Source of the DNA: Gaertneriomyces semiglobifer
Taxonomy: Eukaryota > Chytridiomycota > Chytridiomycetes > Spizellomycetales > Spizellomycetaceae
Direction of reading: 5' to 3'
Length of the DNA: 64,000 nucleotides
Assembly (NCBI GenBank): GCA_025558075.1
Contig: JAHLKF010000023.1
Location: 186,001-250,000 of the forward strand
Shown here: positions 55,270-64,000 of the stretch, piece after piece
Numbering within the stretch: position 1 is the first letter of the stretch
How the letters are laid out: every line of letters begins with the position of its first letter
Notes under the pieces: model-generated
Seen by the model: only the letters and a program-made list of their open reading frames with translations
What the model was told of the DNA's origin: nothing
Database searches by the model: none
Program-made: the position numbers and the translations under genes

Positions 55270-57255
55270 TCAGGAGCACTCTGAAGCCTCCGCGGTGCTC
55301 TCCACCGCTTCCTCGTTTGTCCCCTTTTCTGTCGGCTTTGAAGTCGTTTCTTCATCGGTTACAGCCATTCCTGCTTTGGCAACACTTGCAAAGCTTTTAC
55401 TCACTGTTGCACCAGCCTCATTTACACCCACCACCAGAAGGTCGTCACCGTCGTCTCCACTTCCTTCGTCTTCATCCTCTCCATGTTCCTCATGCTCTTC
55501 TTGCTCCAACAGCTTTTCTTTCTGAGCGCGCTCCTTTTCCTGCACAGCAGTTTGTTCTCTCTGTTCCGCCTTTCTCCGTTCTTCCTCAACTACCTTCTTC
55601 AGCGCCTCGTACTCTTCGGCTTTTGCCTCCTCACTTCGAGATTTGCCTTCGTCCTCCTCCTCATTGTCAACGTCAAACATCAGTAACGGATCGTCCTCGT
55701 AACAAGGGAAGAGGTACTGAGGATCGTTCCACAGAGGGTGCTCTGTGTTGGGAATCTGTGAGCAATGGCCGGAACTGTCCAGATGCGCCGTCAACTCAAC
55801 AAATGTATCGAACGTCTCTGAGCAAGCAAAACAGGTGCACAGCGACGTCTGTTTACGGATGTAATTGACTAGTCGAATAGAAGCGTAAAAGTCCAGCTGA
55901 CGGTCCTGTCGAATTTGACAAAGGTCAAAGGCATGGGCGGCCCGCATATGGTTGACGCACTCTTCTGCGTTGCTGTAGACAGTTTCATCAAATAAACACA
56001 TTGTTTGGGATTCGCCAGCATCTTCTTCACTCCAATCACCCCACTCTTCCTCCTCTTCACTACCATCGCCCCAACCACCTCCACCATCTCTTTCATTCTC
56101 GAAGCTCTCCCAGTTCTTGCCCGGTTCCAAGTAATTAATCACATAGAAACGGTCGTACCCCCGATTCCGCGGATTGATCTTAAAATGCTTCTTCTTCCGC
56201 ATGTGCTTTCGGAGCACTGCTGATGTTTTGAAAATCTTTTCGCAATAAAGACATTGCAGATTGGCAAGCTTCTGTGACAGCGTGGATAGGAACGTCGAGA
56301 CTTCGACGAGATTATCCGGCAGGCCAATATTGAAACCATGCTCCGAGAACATGTGACGGAAGAGAGTTGTGCGTTCCGGAGATATAACTTTGCAGAACAA
56401 ACATTTGAGTGGAACAGTGCTGTCCTCCAGTCGCTCGCGCTCTTGGATTTTGAGCATCTCCGTCAGCTTGTCTTTCTGCAGCTTTGCGCGGAAAGTCTTG
56501 TCATCCGCATCCTCCTCATGACCAAGACATAGTACTTCAACTCCGTCTTTCACGCATTTGGGTATGCCTTGCGTTCCCGTTTCTGCAACGATGGTCGCCC
56601 AATGCTCAATATACTTGTCCAGATAAGGAAGAAGATGATGAGGGTTTTTTACTTCCATGTTGTGCACGGTCTTCAAATGGTCCAATGCTACCGTCGGGTT
56701 TGTTGTCGGTTCCGTGTCAGGCGGACAGTTGGGCATTGGGCAGAGGAAGACCACCGGTGTCCAGAAGGTCAAAGGAACAGAAGGAGGCGGTGAAGGTGAT
56801 CTACTGTTGTCGCCATCTTCCTCCCCGTCAGAAGAGTCAGAAGAGGCCTCTCCCTTTGCCTCTGACTTCTCCGACTCCTTTCGTCCCCTTCTCACAGGTC
56901 CACCACGGCCTCGTGTGGAAGCTGAGGAAGGTCCCCTAGCAGACCCAACTGCTGCTCCTCGCCCAGTCCCTCTTCCTCGTCCGCGGCCCCGTCCACCGCG
57001 GAAGCCATTCGGCCCGCTTACCTCCTTGTTGCTTATCGGTTTCTTTGGGTATACCAATTCCTGTTTACTGGCGCTGCTGCTGTTACTTGTGTTTTTCTTG
57101 GGATACTGCTTGCTATCTTTTCCGGCCGCCACAGGACTTGCACTCTTGACTGCCTTTGAAGTACCCGCTGCTGCGGTCGGCAACATCTCTTTTTTCTTCT
57201 CACCGTTCCCCTCCTTGTCCTGTTTTCCCGCCTGCTGTTGTATCTGCTCAGTCAT
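55270..57255 (-). CDS. ZNF277-like C2H2 zinc-finger protein
   Basis: Intronless, 661 residues, start at 57255 (MTEQIQQQAGKQDKEGNGEK). The N-terminal third is low complexity, with a Gly/Arg-rich RGG-type tract (RGGRGRGRGRGTGRG) and acidic Ser runs. The ZNF277 finger array follows: CLFCKVISPERTTLFRHMFS, LQCLYCEKIFKTSAVLRKHM, MCLFDETVYSNAEECVNHMR and CTCFACSETFDTFVELTAHL. The intervening ENLVE-type helix is close to animal ZNF277. The C-terminus is a Glu-rich coiled coil and an acidic tail. Human ZNF277 binds ribosomal protein uS5. The RGG region is an addition relative to the animal protein and suggests RNA binding. Confidence 0.85.
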   Translation of the reverse strand: MTEQIQQQAGKQDKEGNGEKKKEMLPTAAAGTSKAVKSASPVAAGKDSKQYPKKNTSNSSSASKQELVYPKKPISNKEVSGPNGFRGGRGRGRGRGTGRGAAVGSARGPSSASTRGRGGPVRRGRKESEKSEAKGEASSDSSDGEEDGDNSRSPSPPPSVPLTFWTPVVFLCPMPNCPPDTEPTTNPTVALDHLKTVHNMEVKNPHHLLPYLDKYIEHWATIVAETGTQGIPKCVKDGVEVLCLGHEEDADDKTFRAKLQKDKLTEMLKIQERERLEDSTVPLKCLFCKVISPERTTLFRHMFSEHGFNIGLPDNLVEVSTFLSTLSQKLANLQCLYCEKIFKTSAVLRKHMRKKKHFKINPRNRGYDRFYVINYLEPGKNWESFENERDGGGGWGDGSEEEEEWGDWSEEDAGESQTMCLFDETVYSNAEECVNHMRAAHAFDLCQIRQDRQLDFYASIRLVNYIRKQTSLCTCFACSETFDTFVELTAHLDSSGHCSQIPNTEHPLWNDPQYLFPCYEDDPLLMFDVDNEEEDEGKSRSEEAKAEEYEALKKVVEEERRKAEQREQTAVQEKERAQKEKLLEQEEHEEHGEDEDEGSGDDGDDLLVVGVNEAGATVSKSFASVAKAGMAVTDEETTSKPTEKGTNEEAVESTAEASECS

Positions 57256-57612
57256 GCTGTCACTTTCGACCTCCCGCTTAACGAGACTCAGTTTGTTCCG
57301 TCACTTATTCCCTCGCCTCTCCAGAACCTCTCCTCGTGGTAGGTAGTCTTCGCTCTCGTTGTGCGTTGTGGTGGAATAGCAAACTCCCCTCCCGCTTCGG
57401 TTCTCCTCGTGCGGTCCTTTCAACTGAGATCTGTCGACTTCAAAGTTCCCCCAAAAAAGTCACGTGGAGCGCTCGTTGGCCTTAAAACTTCAAAACGACG
57501 AATAGGAACACATTATTAGGGCCATTCTGGAAGCAATTGAAGCATCAGCAACGGAAGGAGAGAAGTAGCCTGGACAGGGAGAGAGCAAGTGATAGAAGGA
57601 ATCTGAAAAGAG
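57256..57612. promoter_or_regulatory. Divergent intergenic region ZNF277 / NDUFAF4-like, purine-rich leader
   Basis: A 357-bp spacer. It contains AGGAGAGAAGTAG-type and GGGAGAGAGCAAG-type purine sequence at about 57555-57590, just ahead of the plus-strand start. Confidence 0.45.
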
Positions 57613-58423
57613 ATGGGCGCCCATTCGTCAAAGGCCGCTCGGCGTTTCCCTACTCGTCCGTCTTCGCTACCGACAGGAAGCGTCCGCCCAGGAGCAGGAT
57701 CATTACCAACGCCCACACCCGCTCACAACGTTTCTCCGAACTCGGTTTCCTCGGCAGAAGCGGCAGAGATCGCCGAGACGCAAAACATTGCGCGAAAATG
57801 GAATCAAGGCAAGGTCGGGCACGTCGAGGATCTGAACATGAATGATACCCGTTATGCAGAGGCAACGCCATCATCTTCACCATCATCATCATTACCATCA
57901 TCCCCTGCAGAAGATTCTATGGAGAAGGAGTGGAAAAAAGAAAGGGAGCAGCATGCGCGGTTATTGGAGCACTACCAGCAGATGCAGTTTGAGACGCAGA
58001 GGCAGGTAGGGCCAGATGACCATCACCAAGCTGCATACCGAAAGGTGCGTCTTTCATAACCCGCATATCGATGTGCGCATATGGGTGCTGACGCTCCAAC
58101 CACAAATCGCACAGGACAACCCGCTCTTAACAATTCTTTCGAAACGCTCTCGCACACAAGCTAATGAATCCCTATCACAAGCGTCCTACACCAATCTCCC
58201 TACTGCCGACCAGAAACTTCCTATTCAATCCCTGGCACGTCTTTACGATCTTCGAAAGACGCGAAATCTCTCCAGTGATGAGCTGGCCTCCATGTTCAGC
58301 CTAGAAGAAAAGGATGTGAACATATTGTTGCGCTACTGGAATGCACCTGAAATTGTGCTTAGAGAAGGCGGTGGTAGCTTGGAAGGAAAGGGTGTTTGGG
58401 TAGATGATGCGCGGAAACGATGA
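57613..58423 (+). CDS. NDUFAF4-like complex I assembly factor
   Basis: Two exons, 57613-58044 and 58114-58423, joined AAAG/gtgcgt to cgcacag. The protein starts MGAHSSKAARR; Gly2 with Ser5/6 is a good N-myristoylation context, and human NDUFAF4 also starts with MGA. A Ser/Pro-rich middle is followed by a helix (EWKKEREQHARLLEHYQQMQ). The C-terminal block LPIQSLARLYDLRKTRNLSS, then MFSLEEKDVNILLRYWNAPE, aligns with the NDUFAF4 end that reads QLEQKDVNSLLKYF. NDUFAF4 works with NDUFAF3 in assembling the Q-module of mitochondrial complex I. Similarity is confined to that C-terminal block, so the call is good but not certain. Confidence 0.72.
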
Positions 58424-58439
58424 TAGAGATGGGTACGCG

Positions 58440-58465
58440 GATCCTCTTAGTTGATCCTCTTAGTT
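58440..58465. repeat. 13-bp direct tandem duplication
   Basis: Two exact adjacent copies of GATCCTCTTAGTT just after the NDUFAF4-like stop codon. Confidence 0.85.
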
Positions 58466-58624
58466 GGGTGAGGAAAGGTTTCAACGTCTGCTTCGCAATA
58501 CAACTACTCTGATATTCCTCGTTATCAATGGCATATTATCCCTCTTCGTTCCCAAAATCCAATCATGGAGAAGTTACGGTACACTATAACTGGACTACGA
58601 CTACTCAAAATTTAGACACAAACA

Positions 58625-61600
58625 TTAAAAGAGGAAGTAGCGTGCGCTCATTGCCACCCGATCGACAGGCTTAACCTTAATCAGCTGCCCGTCCACCGTC
58701 ACTTCATAATTCTCCGGATCTACGTGCACCTGCGGCATGGCACTGTTGAGCTTCATGTCTTTCTTGCCTATATTCCTGCAGTTCCTGACGGCCTCTATCC
58801 GCTTCTTTAATCCCAAGCGAGTGACTACCTCCTTGTCCAGCGAGGCCTGAGAAACAAACGTGATCGAATTGTGAGCCGCCGCCGAAGGATACGCACCGAA
58901 TTGCGGTCGAGATATCAACGGCTGTGGAGTTGAGATAGAGGCGTTCGCGTCTCCCATCATAGCGTAGACAATCACACCGGATTTAAGTACGAGTTCCGGT
59001 TTCACGCCAAAGTACATCGGCTGGTACTGCACAAGGTCAGCGACCTTGCCGACCTCAACGGAGCCTACCAAATGAGAAATGCCGTGGGCGATGGCTCTAC
59101 ATGAGTGTTCATTAGACAACATCTTCCTTGCTATCAATCGCAGCAAAATGTACATACGGATTGATAGTATACTTGGCAACGTAGCGTCTGGCCCTGAAAT
59201 TGTCAGCTTTCGAATCAGGATCACCATCATCGTTCAACTTGCCACGAACACCCTTCATTTTATCAGCCGTCTGCCAGCAGCGACTGACGACTTCACCAAT
59301 TCGTCCCATGGCCTGACTATCACTGCTGATGATGCTAACAGCACCCTCATCAGTGAGCCAATCTTCGCCACCGATTGTCTCTCCGCGGATTCTGGATTCT
59401 GCGAAAGCAACATCTTCAGGTATATCCTTTCTCAGGTGGTGACAGACCATTAACATATCCAAATGTTCATCAATCGTATTAACGGTATATGGGCGCGTGG
59501 GATTTGTTGACGATGGAATCACATTGGGATGAGAGACCGCAGATATAATATCGGGAGCATGTCCACCTCCTATAGAAGTTCAGAGTTAAATCTAAGCATG
59601 ATTTAGGCGAAGCGTATGAGTTCGTTCCTGCGCCCTCAGTGTGGTAGAAATGGATCGTCCTATTTTTCAAGGCGGCAAGGGTGGTTTCAACAAACCCGGA
59701 TTCATTCAACGTATCGGTATGAATTGTACACTGCACATCATGCAGATCGCAAGCAGTCAGACATGCGTCTATCGCAGCTGGGGTGGTTCCCCTAAAACCA
59801 CCCAAAATGTCAGCACATAAAATGGCATCAAGCGTTCCAAAGGTCAACCAACCAATCCTCATGAAGCTTGAGACCAATAGCTCCCGCCTCAATCTGCTCT
59901 TCAAGCGGTTTGACATCACTGCAGTTACCTTTACCCGTAAACCCGATATTGATAGGCAAGCCATCTATCGCCCGCAACATCATGTGTATATTGTTGCTTC
60001 CGGGTGTGCAGGTTGTAGCATTCGTGCCAGTGTTGGGTCCAGTGCCACCTCCGATCAGGGTGGTTATGCCGTTAGCCAATCCTTCCATGCACAACTGGGG
60101 GCATATGAAGTGGACATGTGTGTCTATGGCACCAGCTGTGATAATGGTCCCCTCGGCCGAGAGGACCTCGGTCGTGCTGCCAATGACCATCCCAGGAGTA
60201 ATATCCATCACGGAAGGGTTACCAGCTTTGCCAATATGCGATATAATTCCATTCTTAACGCCAATGTCTGCCTATTGAAGTTGTAAGGTTAATCGCACTG
60301 CTTTTAATGTAGACAACACGGACCTTATATATTCCAGTGTAGTCGAGGATAATAGCATTTGTGATAACAAGGTCCAAAGCCTCTTTATCGCCGATGTCAT
60401 TATTCATTCCCATGCCTTTAGTAACGGCATTGTTAGCACACCCATTCGCTATGCACGATATTAGTACAACCTACCCTCCCGGATAACTTTTCCACCCCCA
60501 AAAACCACTTCATCACCATAAATGGTGTAATCCTTTTCAACCTGAATCCAGAGGTCAGTGTCAGCTAGCCGTACACGATCACCGGTGGTAGGGCCGAAGG
60601 AGGTAGCGTAACGATTCCGGTCCATTTCGAAAGGCGGTGGAGGTGGCAACGTAGGCTGGGGTTCGTGTTGAAACCCGCTGGCAATCACTTTTTGCAGTAT
60701 CTCAGGGATTCGGGCCTCGTCCACAGTGCCTGACGCAAGTGAGTTACCGCCCGAAATTTGTCGAAGGCCGGACAACGTCGTCAGCGAAACCGTTTTCGCT
60801 TCCCCTAGAGGTAATGATAGTGTATCAATGGAATATGAAGAAACGATGAGAGAAACTGTCGTGCCTCGACTTTACCCGGCTCAAAGCGCACCGCAGTTCC
60901 AGCGGGAATATCCAGTCTTTTGCCATATGCCAAAGCTCGATCAAACTTCATCTGAGCATTCACTTCGATGAAGTGGTAGTGCGATCCGACCTGTGTGGTT
61001 TAGACACAGTTAATATGAGAGAAGCCTGCGCTGACAGTTTGGAATGCCAGTACATATGAAAAATACCTGGACAGGACGGTCTCCGTTGTTCGTGACTGTC
61101 AAAGCGACACGTTCTCGCCCCTCGTTCAGCGGAATTTTGCCGGCAGCAACCAAAATCGCGCCTAAGAAGAATGATATCAGTTACAGTACCTTCAAAAAGG
61201 TTGGGCATACGGACACTAACCTGGTTCAACAGGAAGCTGTGGATTGGTGACTTCCACCGCCGATGTATTTTCACCGGTAGAGGCAGAACCGAGCGCAGAG
61301 TCACTAAAGCTTCGCCTACGCTGCCTATCGACAAAAACACTCAAATCAGGAACTGGAAGAAAGCTACCATGTAGGGCTATAGCCAAGTCGCCGTCCTCGC
61401 TAGCAATTGGGTCTTGCACAGCCACCAGCTTGGTTCCGTCAGGGAAGGTCCCTTCCACCTGCACCTGGTCGATCATGCTGGCAACTCCAGGCAACACTTG
61501 ATTCGTGCCGAGCATGTTTCGACCGATGCCCATAAGCTCGGAAACACTATGCTTGCCATCGCGAATGAACTCCAAGATTTGGGACGCAATGAGGGCTGTC

Positions 61601-61704
61601 GCTTCCGTTACATTTAAGCGAAGGCCTCGCGCCAATCGCTTCTGAGCTAGCGAACCGGCGTGGTTCAGAACCAGCTTGTCCACCTCACGCGGCAAAAGAC
61701 GCAT
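58625..61704 (-). CDS. URE1: Urease (fused gamma-beta-alpha, fungal type)
   Basis: Nine or more exons. The start at 61704 gives [20 protein letters not shown], the gamma domain. The beta domain includes [20 protein letters not shown] and [20 protein letters not shown]. The alpha domain has [20 protein letters not shown], the nickel ligands in [10 protein letters not shown], the carbamylated Lys in [23 protein letters not shown], the HTEGAG loop, and MVCHHL in the active-site flap. The stop follows SARYFLF. Urease hydrolyses urea to ammonia and carbamate. The intron after HTEGAG (59570-59627, 58 bp) appears to begin with GA instead of GT (CAG/gaacga to tatag), yet only that join restores the HTEGAGGGHAPD sequence. 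Other introns are GT-AG. Confidence 0.96.
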
Positions 61705-62161
61705 CACTTGAGGATCGCTGCCTTAATGATTTGGCCGAATGGTAGGCACAAAAGTCACGCTAACCCGCCAAAGTGCCATGTTAGCATTTCCGACTAGACA
61801 TGAGAAATCACCAAGCATCGCCCCACCCACCTCACGCTCCACTTCCCTCCTTTTCAGGGTATCGGCCGCAATGCCAGGCGTCCGCGATGGTTTCGCTGTT
61901 CCTCGTTAACGGCCGGCCAAAATCTGGTTTGTCGCACGCGTTTGCGCAAGCCTATTTACATTCGTTTATTGATAGGCAAAGGGTTGCTATCCAGAATGCT
62001 TTCCTGCCATTTGCCGCGTTCCGTACAGACATCGTCTCGAGATCGACAGATCCAACACCGCAACGGAACAATACAAGCAGCATTGAGCGACACTAAGGGA
62101 TGATCAACCCGAATGAACGAGCATTCACTGGCGACTATCGAGTCAGCGAACGCATTTGAGA
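61705..62161. promoter_or_regulatory. Divergent intergenic region URE1 / TEL1
   Basis: A 457-bp spacer between divergent starts. A plus-strand open frame at 61800-62096 has no family features. No TATA box or GATA cluster is obvious. Confidence 0.45.
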
Positions 62162-64000
62162 ATGACGGTTGAGTATGCGCTTCGCAGCGCCTTGCAAAAG
62201 GTCGACTCGGATAAAGTCAAGGTATATCACATGCACAATTCTGCTACGCAACAAACGGGACCTGATCTGCCTAAATACTTCAGGAGAGAGCAGTGGGTTT
62301 GGGAGATTTGAAAACCCTGCTTTCAGATCCGCGGAATGTCTCGCAAGTAGACGAGTATGCATGGAGGAACATATTTGATGTTTTTACCAGGTGGGAATCC
62401 GGGCCGCTCTTGTGTCCGGCGCTTCTTCTGATTAGCAATTTTGCATTACAGGCACGTCGAGAAGCGTAAGGCTGAATATTTGCACAAGAAGACAAACAGT
62501 TCGACTTCCGTATTGACAAGGCTCCATGCGGCCCTCTCTGAAGCCGGCCAGGATCTCCGATGGCTCTGTGAAAAAGGGTTTGAGAATCTAAAGGAGGCGC
62601 TTGTTAAGCCCATCTTGGAACATATCTTGTCTGTCCTGCCCTGCCGATATGACGCCTTGTTCGAGCCTCTCGCCACATCCTACACCCGCACTCTCCGCCT
62701 TTTACTTTCACGTCAATCGTATAGAGATCATTTGCCAACCAAGGCATGGGAAGCCCTGTTGGACCTGTGCACCGATGGGTTGCTAGGATTTGAAGAATGT
62801 CCAGATGATTCCCCCGACGAAAGTCCGAAATCATCCTCATTGCGGGGTACATTCTCCGTTAAAAAGCCTACGGATGCACTGGAACTATCTCGTGTTTTTG
62901 CTTTACTAGTTATTTCGTGCCCTAGAGATCTTCTTACATATACCCGGCGACTGCTCGATTTTCTGGCAAGATATTTTGCACAAAATGCCTCCGAGACGCC
63001 ATCACATGGCCCGCTACTGGCGGCTGCCAACCATGTCCTGTTCGAGACTGCGTATAACTACCCAGACACTGCATATGATTTTTTATGTTCCGTTATACCA
63101 CATCTGATATCCTTATGGGAAAGTCGCTCGGCGTACCTCAAGTCACAGTTGATCTACATCCTGCGATTCTATATCCAAGCACATGCGTATTCAGAAGATC
63201 TCGACTGGAGGCAATGCGTCACTATCCTCTACGATGTCATGCGCCGTGAGATGAGTTCTCGTTTCTCTGTCGGTCCCGTCTCGCATACTGGAATTTTCGT
63301 GTCACTAATGACACATTGCGACTCGCCCACCGGAATGACAGATCTCATTGATGAATGGTCTCACAAAGACATTGACGTCCTCTCACGTAGTTACGGATCG
63401 CTTGTCTACATTGAAACGTTGGCCGACGTATTCTACCACGTACTTAAAATTGAAGCTCATCCGATAACTGAGCGGCAGCGTACAGCTTCGGAGGAATCTT
63501 CCGGTGTGCGCGACAGTTGCATAGACTCGCCGATTGCGAGAAAGAGAGCACGACGAAGCGATGTCCTGGGAGATATTTCACGAACCTTCGCCTCGCGATC
63601 TCCAACGAAAGATGAAAAAGCACTTCTTCTACAGACACTCAGCATTCTGTTGACCAAGTATCGCAGTGAATTGGGTGGCGACGCGTGCCAGGCATTAATC
63701 GAACATTCGCAGTTCGTCCTCGATGAGCCGACTACCGAGCTCCATTCATGGGCGTTGTTATGCCTCGCATGTCTCATTACCACACCGCAGATTGACTGTA
63801 AACTTGTATGGGACCTAGCCCTTCGATCGTTGACCCTATCCACGACTCGTGATGCCGCGTGGGCTCTGCTCAGTAGTGTACTTTCCGCGCGAGTTCTACC
63901 TAACGATATGCACGCAGCGGCCCAGACCGAGTTCTGGAAGATGCTAGAGCTGCATGCGTGCGTAGACAGCCACTTCATGGGGATCTGTCGTGTTATTCAG
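62162..64000 (+). CDS. TEL1: Tel1/ATM kinase, N-terminal part (runs past the right edge)
   Basis: Three exons are seen: 62162-62221, 62284-62390 and 62452 to the window end, with the frame still open. The start gives MTVEYALRSALQKVDSDKVK, and the first junction creates KERAVGLGDLKTLLSDP, the TAN motif of Tel1/ATM (K.R..GL..L..IL), which in ATM is needed for telomere and DNA-damage functions. The following helical solenoid has PILEHILSVLPCRYDALFEP and LHSWALLCLACLITT followed by VWDLALRSLT, which match HEAT-type repeats of the ATM N-terminus. The FAT, PI3K-like kinase and FATC domains must lie beyond the window, since ATM proteins are about 2,800-3,000 residues. The kinase is activated by MRN at DNA double-strand breaks. 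Confidence 0.85.

Noticed and set aside
55266..55868. 200-codon Pro/Leu/His-rich plus-strand open frame
   Set aside because: Shadow of the Glu-rich, codon-biased C-terminus of the ZNF277-like gene on the opposite strand.

Overview
The window is a gene-dense, intron-rich eukaryotic nuclear region. Introns are mostly about 50-70 bp with GT..AG ends. The gene set is fungal in flavour (fungal-type urease, Sed5, Ysc84/SH3YL1, Rei1, Utp15, Eaf7, Pof1-like NMN adenylyltransferase, Pro2, Tel1) but also contains a gene that Dikarya lack, the axonemal WD-repeat protein CFAP251/WDR66. TMEM18, ZNF277, an Unc13-type protein and NDUFAF4 are further genes shared with animals. I infer a zoosporic (flagellated) early-diverging fungus, most likely a chytrid; the order cannot be fixed from sequence alone.

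Layout. 1-8 kb: CFAP251 (C-terminus beyond the left edge, -), syntaxin-5/Sed5 (+), a small mitochondrial protein (+), SRP72 (-). 8-15 kb: a tandem cyclic-nucleotide-binding-domain protein (+), a rhomboid protease (-), riboflavin kinase (+), a long coiled-coil protein (-). 15-24 kb: lysyl-tRNA synthetase (+), Pol III subunit RPC3 (+), dihydrouridine synthase DUS2 (-), an F-box protein (+). 24-34 kb: DNA topoisomerase II (-) and an Unc13/MUN-C2 protein (-). 34-41.6 kb: Pof1-like NMNAT (+), Eaf7/MRGBP (-), complex I NDUFA11 (+), Utp15 (-), an unrecognised conserved-looking small protein (+), VIP36-type cargo lectin (+). 43-64 kb: MPS1/TTK kinase (-), Ysc84/SH3YL1 (+), Nit1 amidase (-), TMEM18 (+), Rei1 (+), Pro2 (-), ZNF277 (-), NDUFAF4-like (+), urease (-), and the N-terminal part of Tel1/ATM (+), which runs off the right edge.

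The only clearly mobile-element-like stretch is 41.6-42.7 kb. On the minus strand it carries a broken Fanzor (eukaryotic TnpB homologue, family of RNA-guided nucleases) C-terminal half, directly abutting a broken UPF1-like SF1 helicase fragment. Just 3' of the Fanzor stop is an imperfect hairpin, followed by a 60-bp tandem repeat. This is the best candidate for an unusual system in the window, although as read it is a fossil.

Other oddities are an apparent GA-AG intron in urease, two GC-AG introns (RPC3 and the unknown gene at 39.6 kb), and a one-base reading-frame break in the N-terminus of RPC3. Genes are mostly housekeeping, arranged as divergent pairs with short shared promoters or convergent pairs with nearly touching 3' ends. 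I see no operon-like or clustered pathway logic beyond two complex I related genes.
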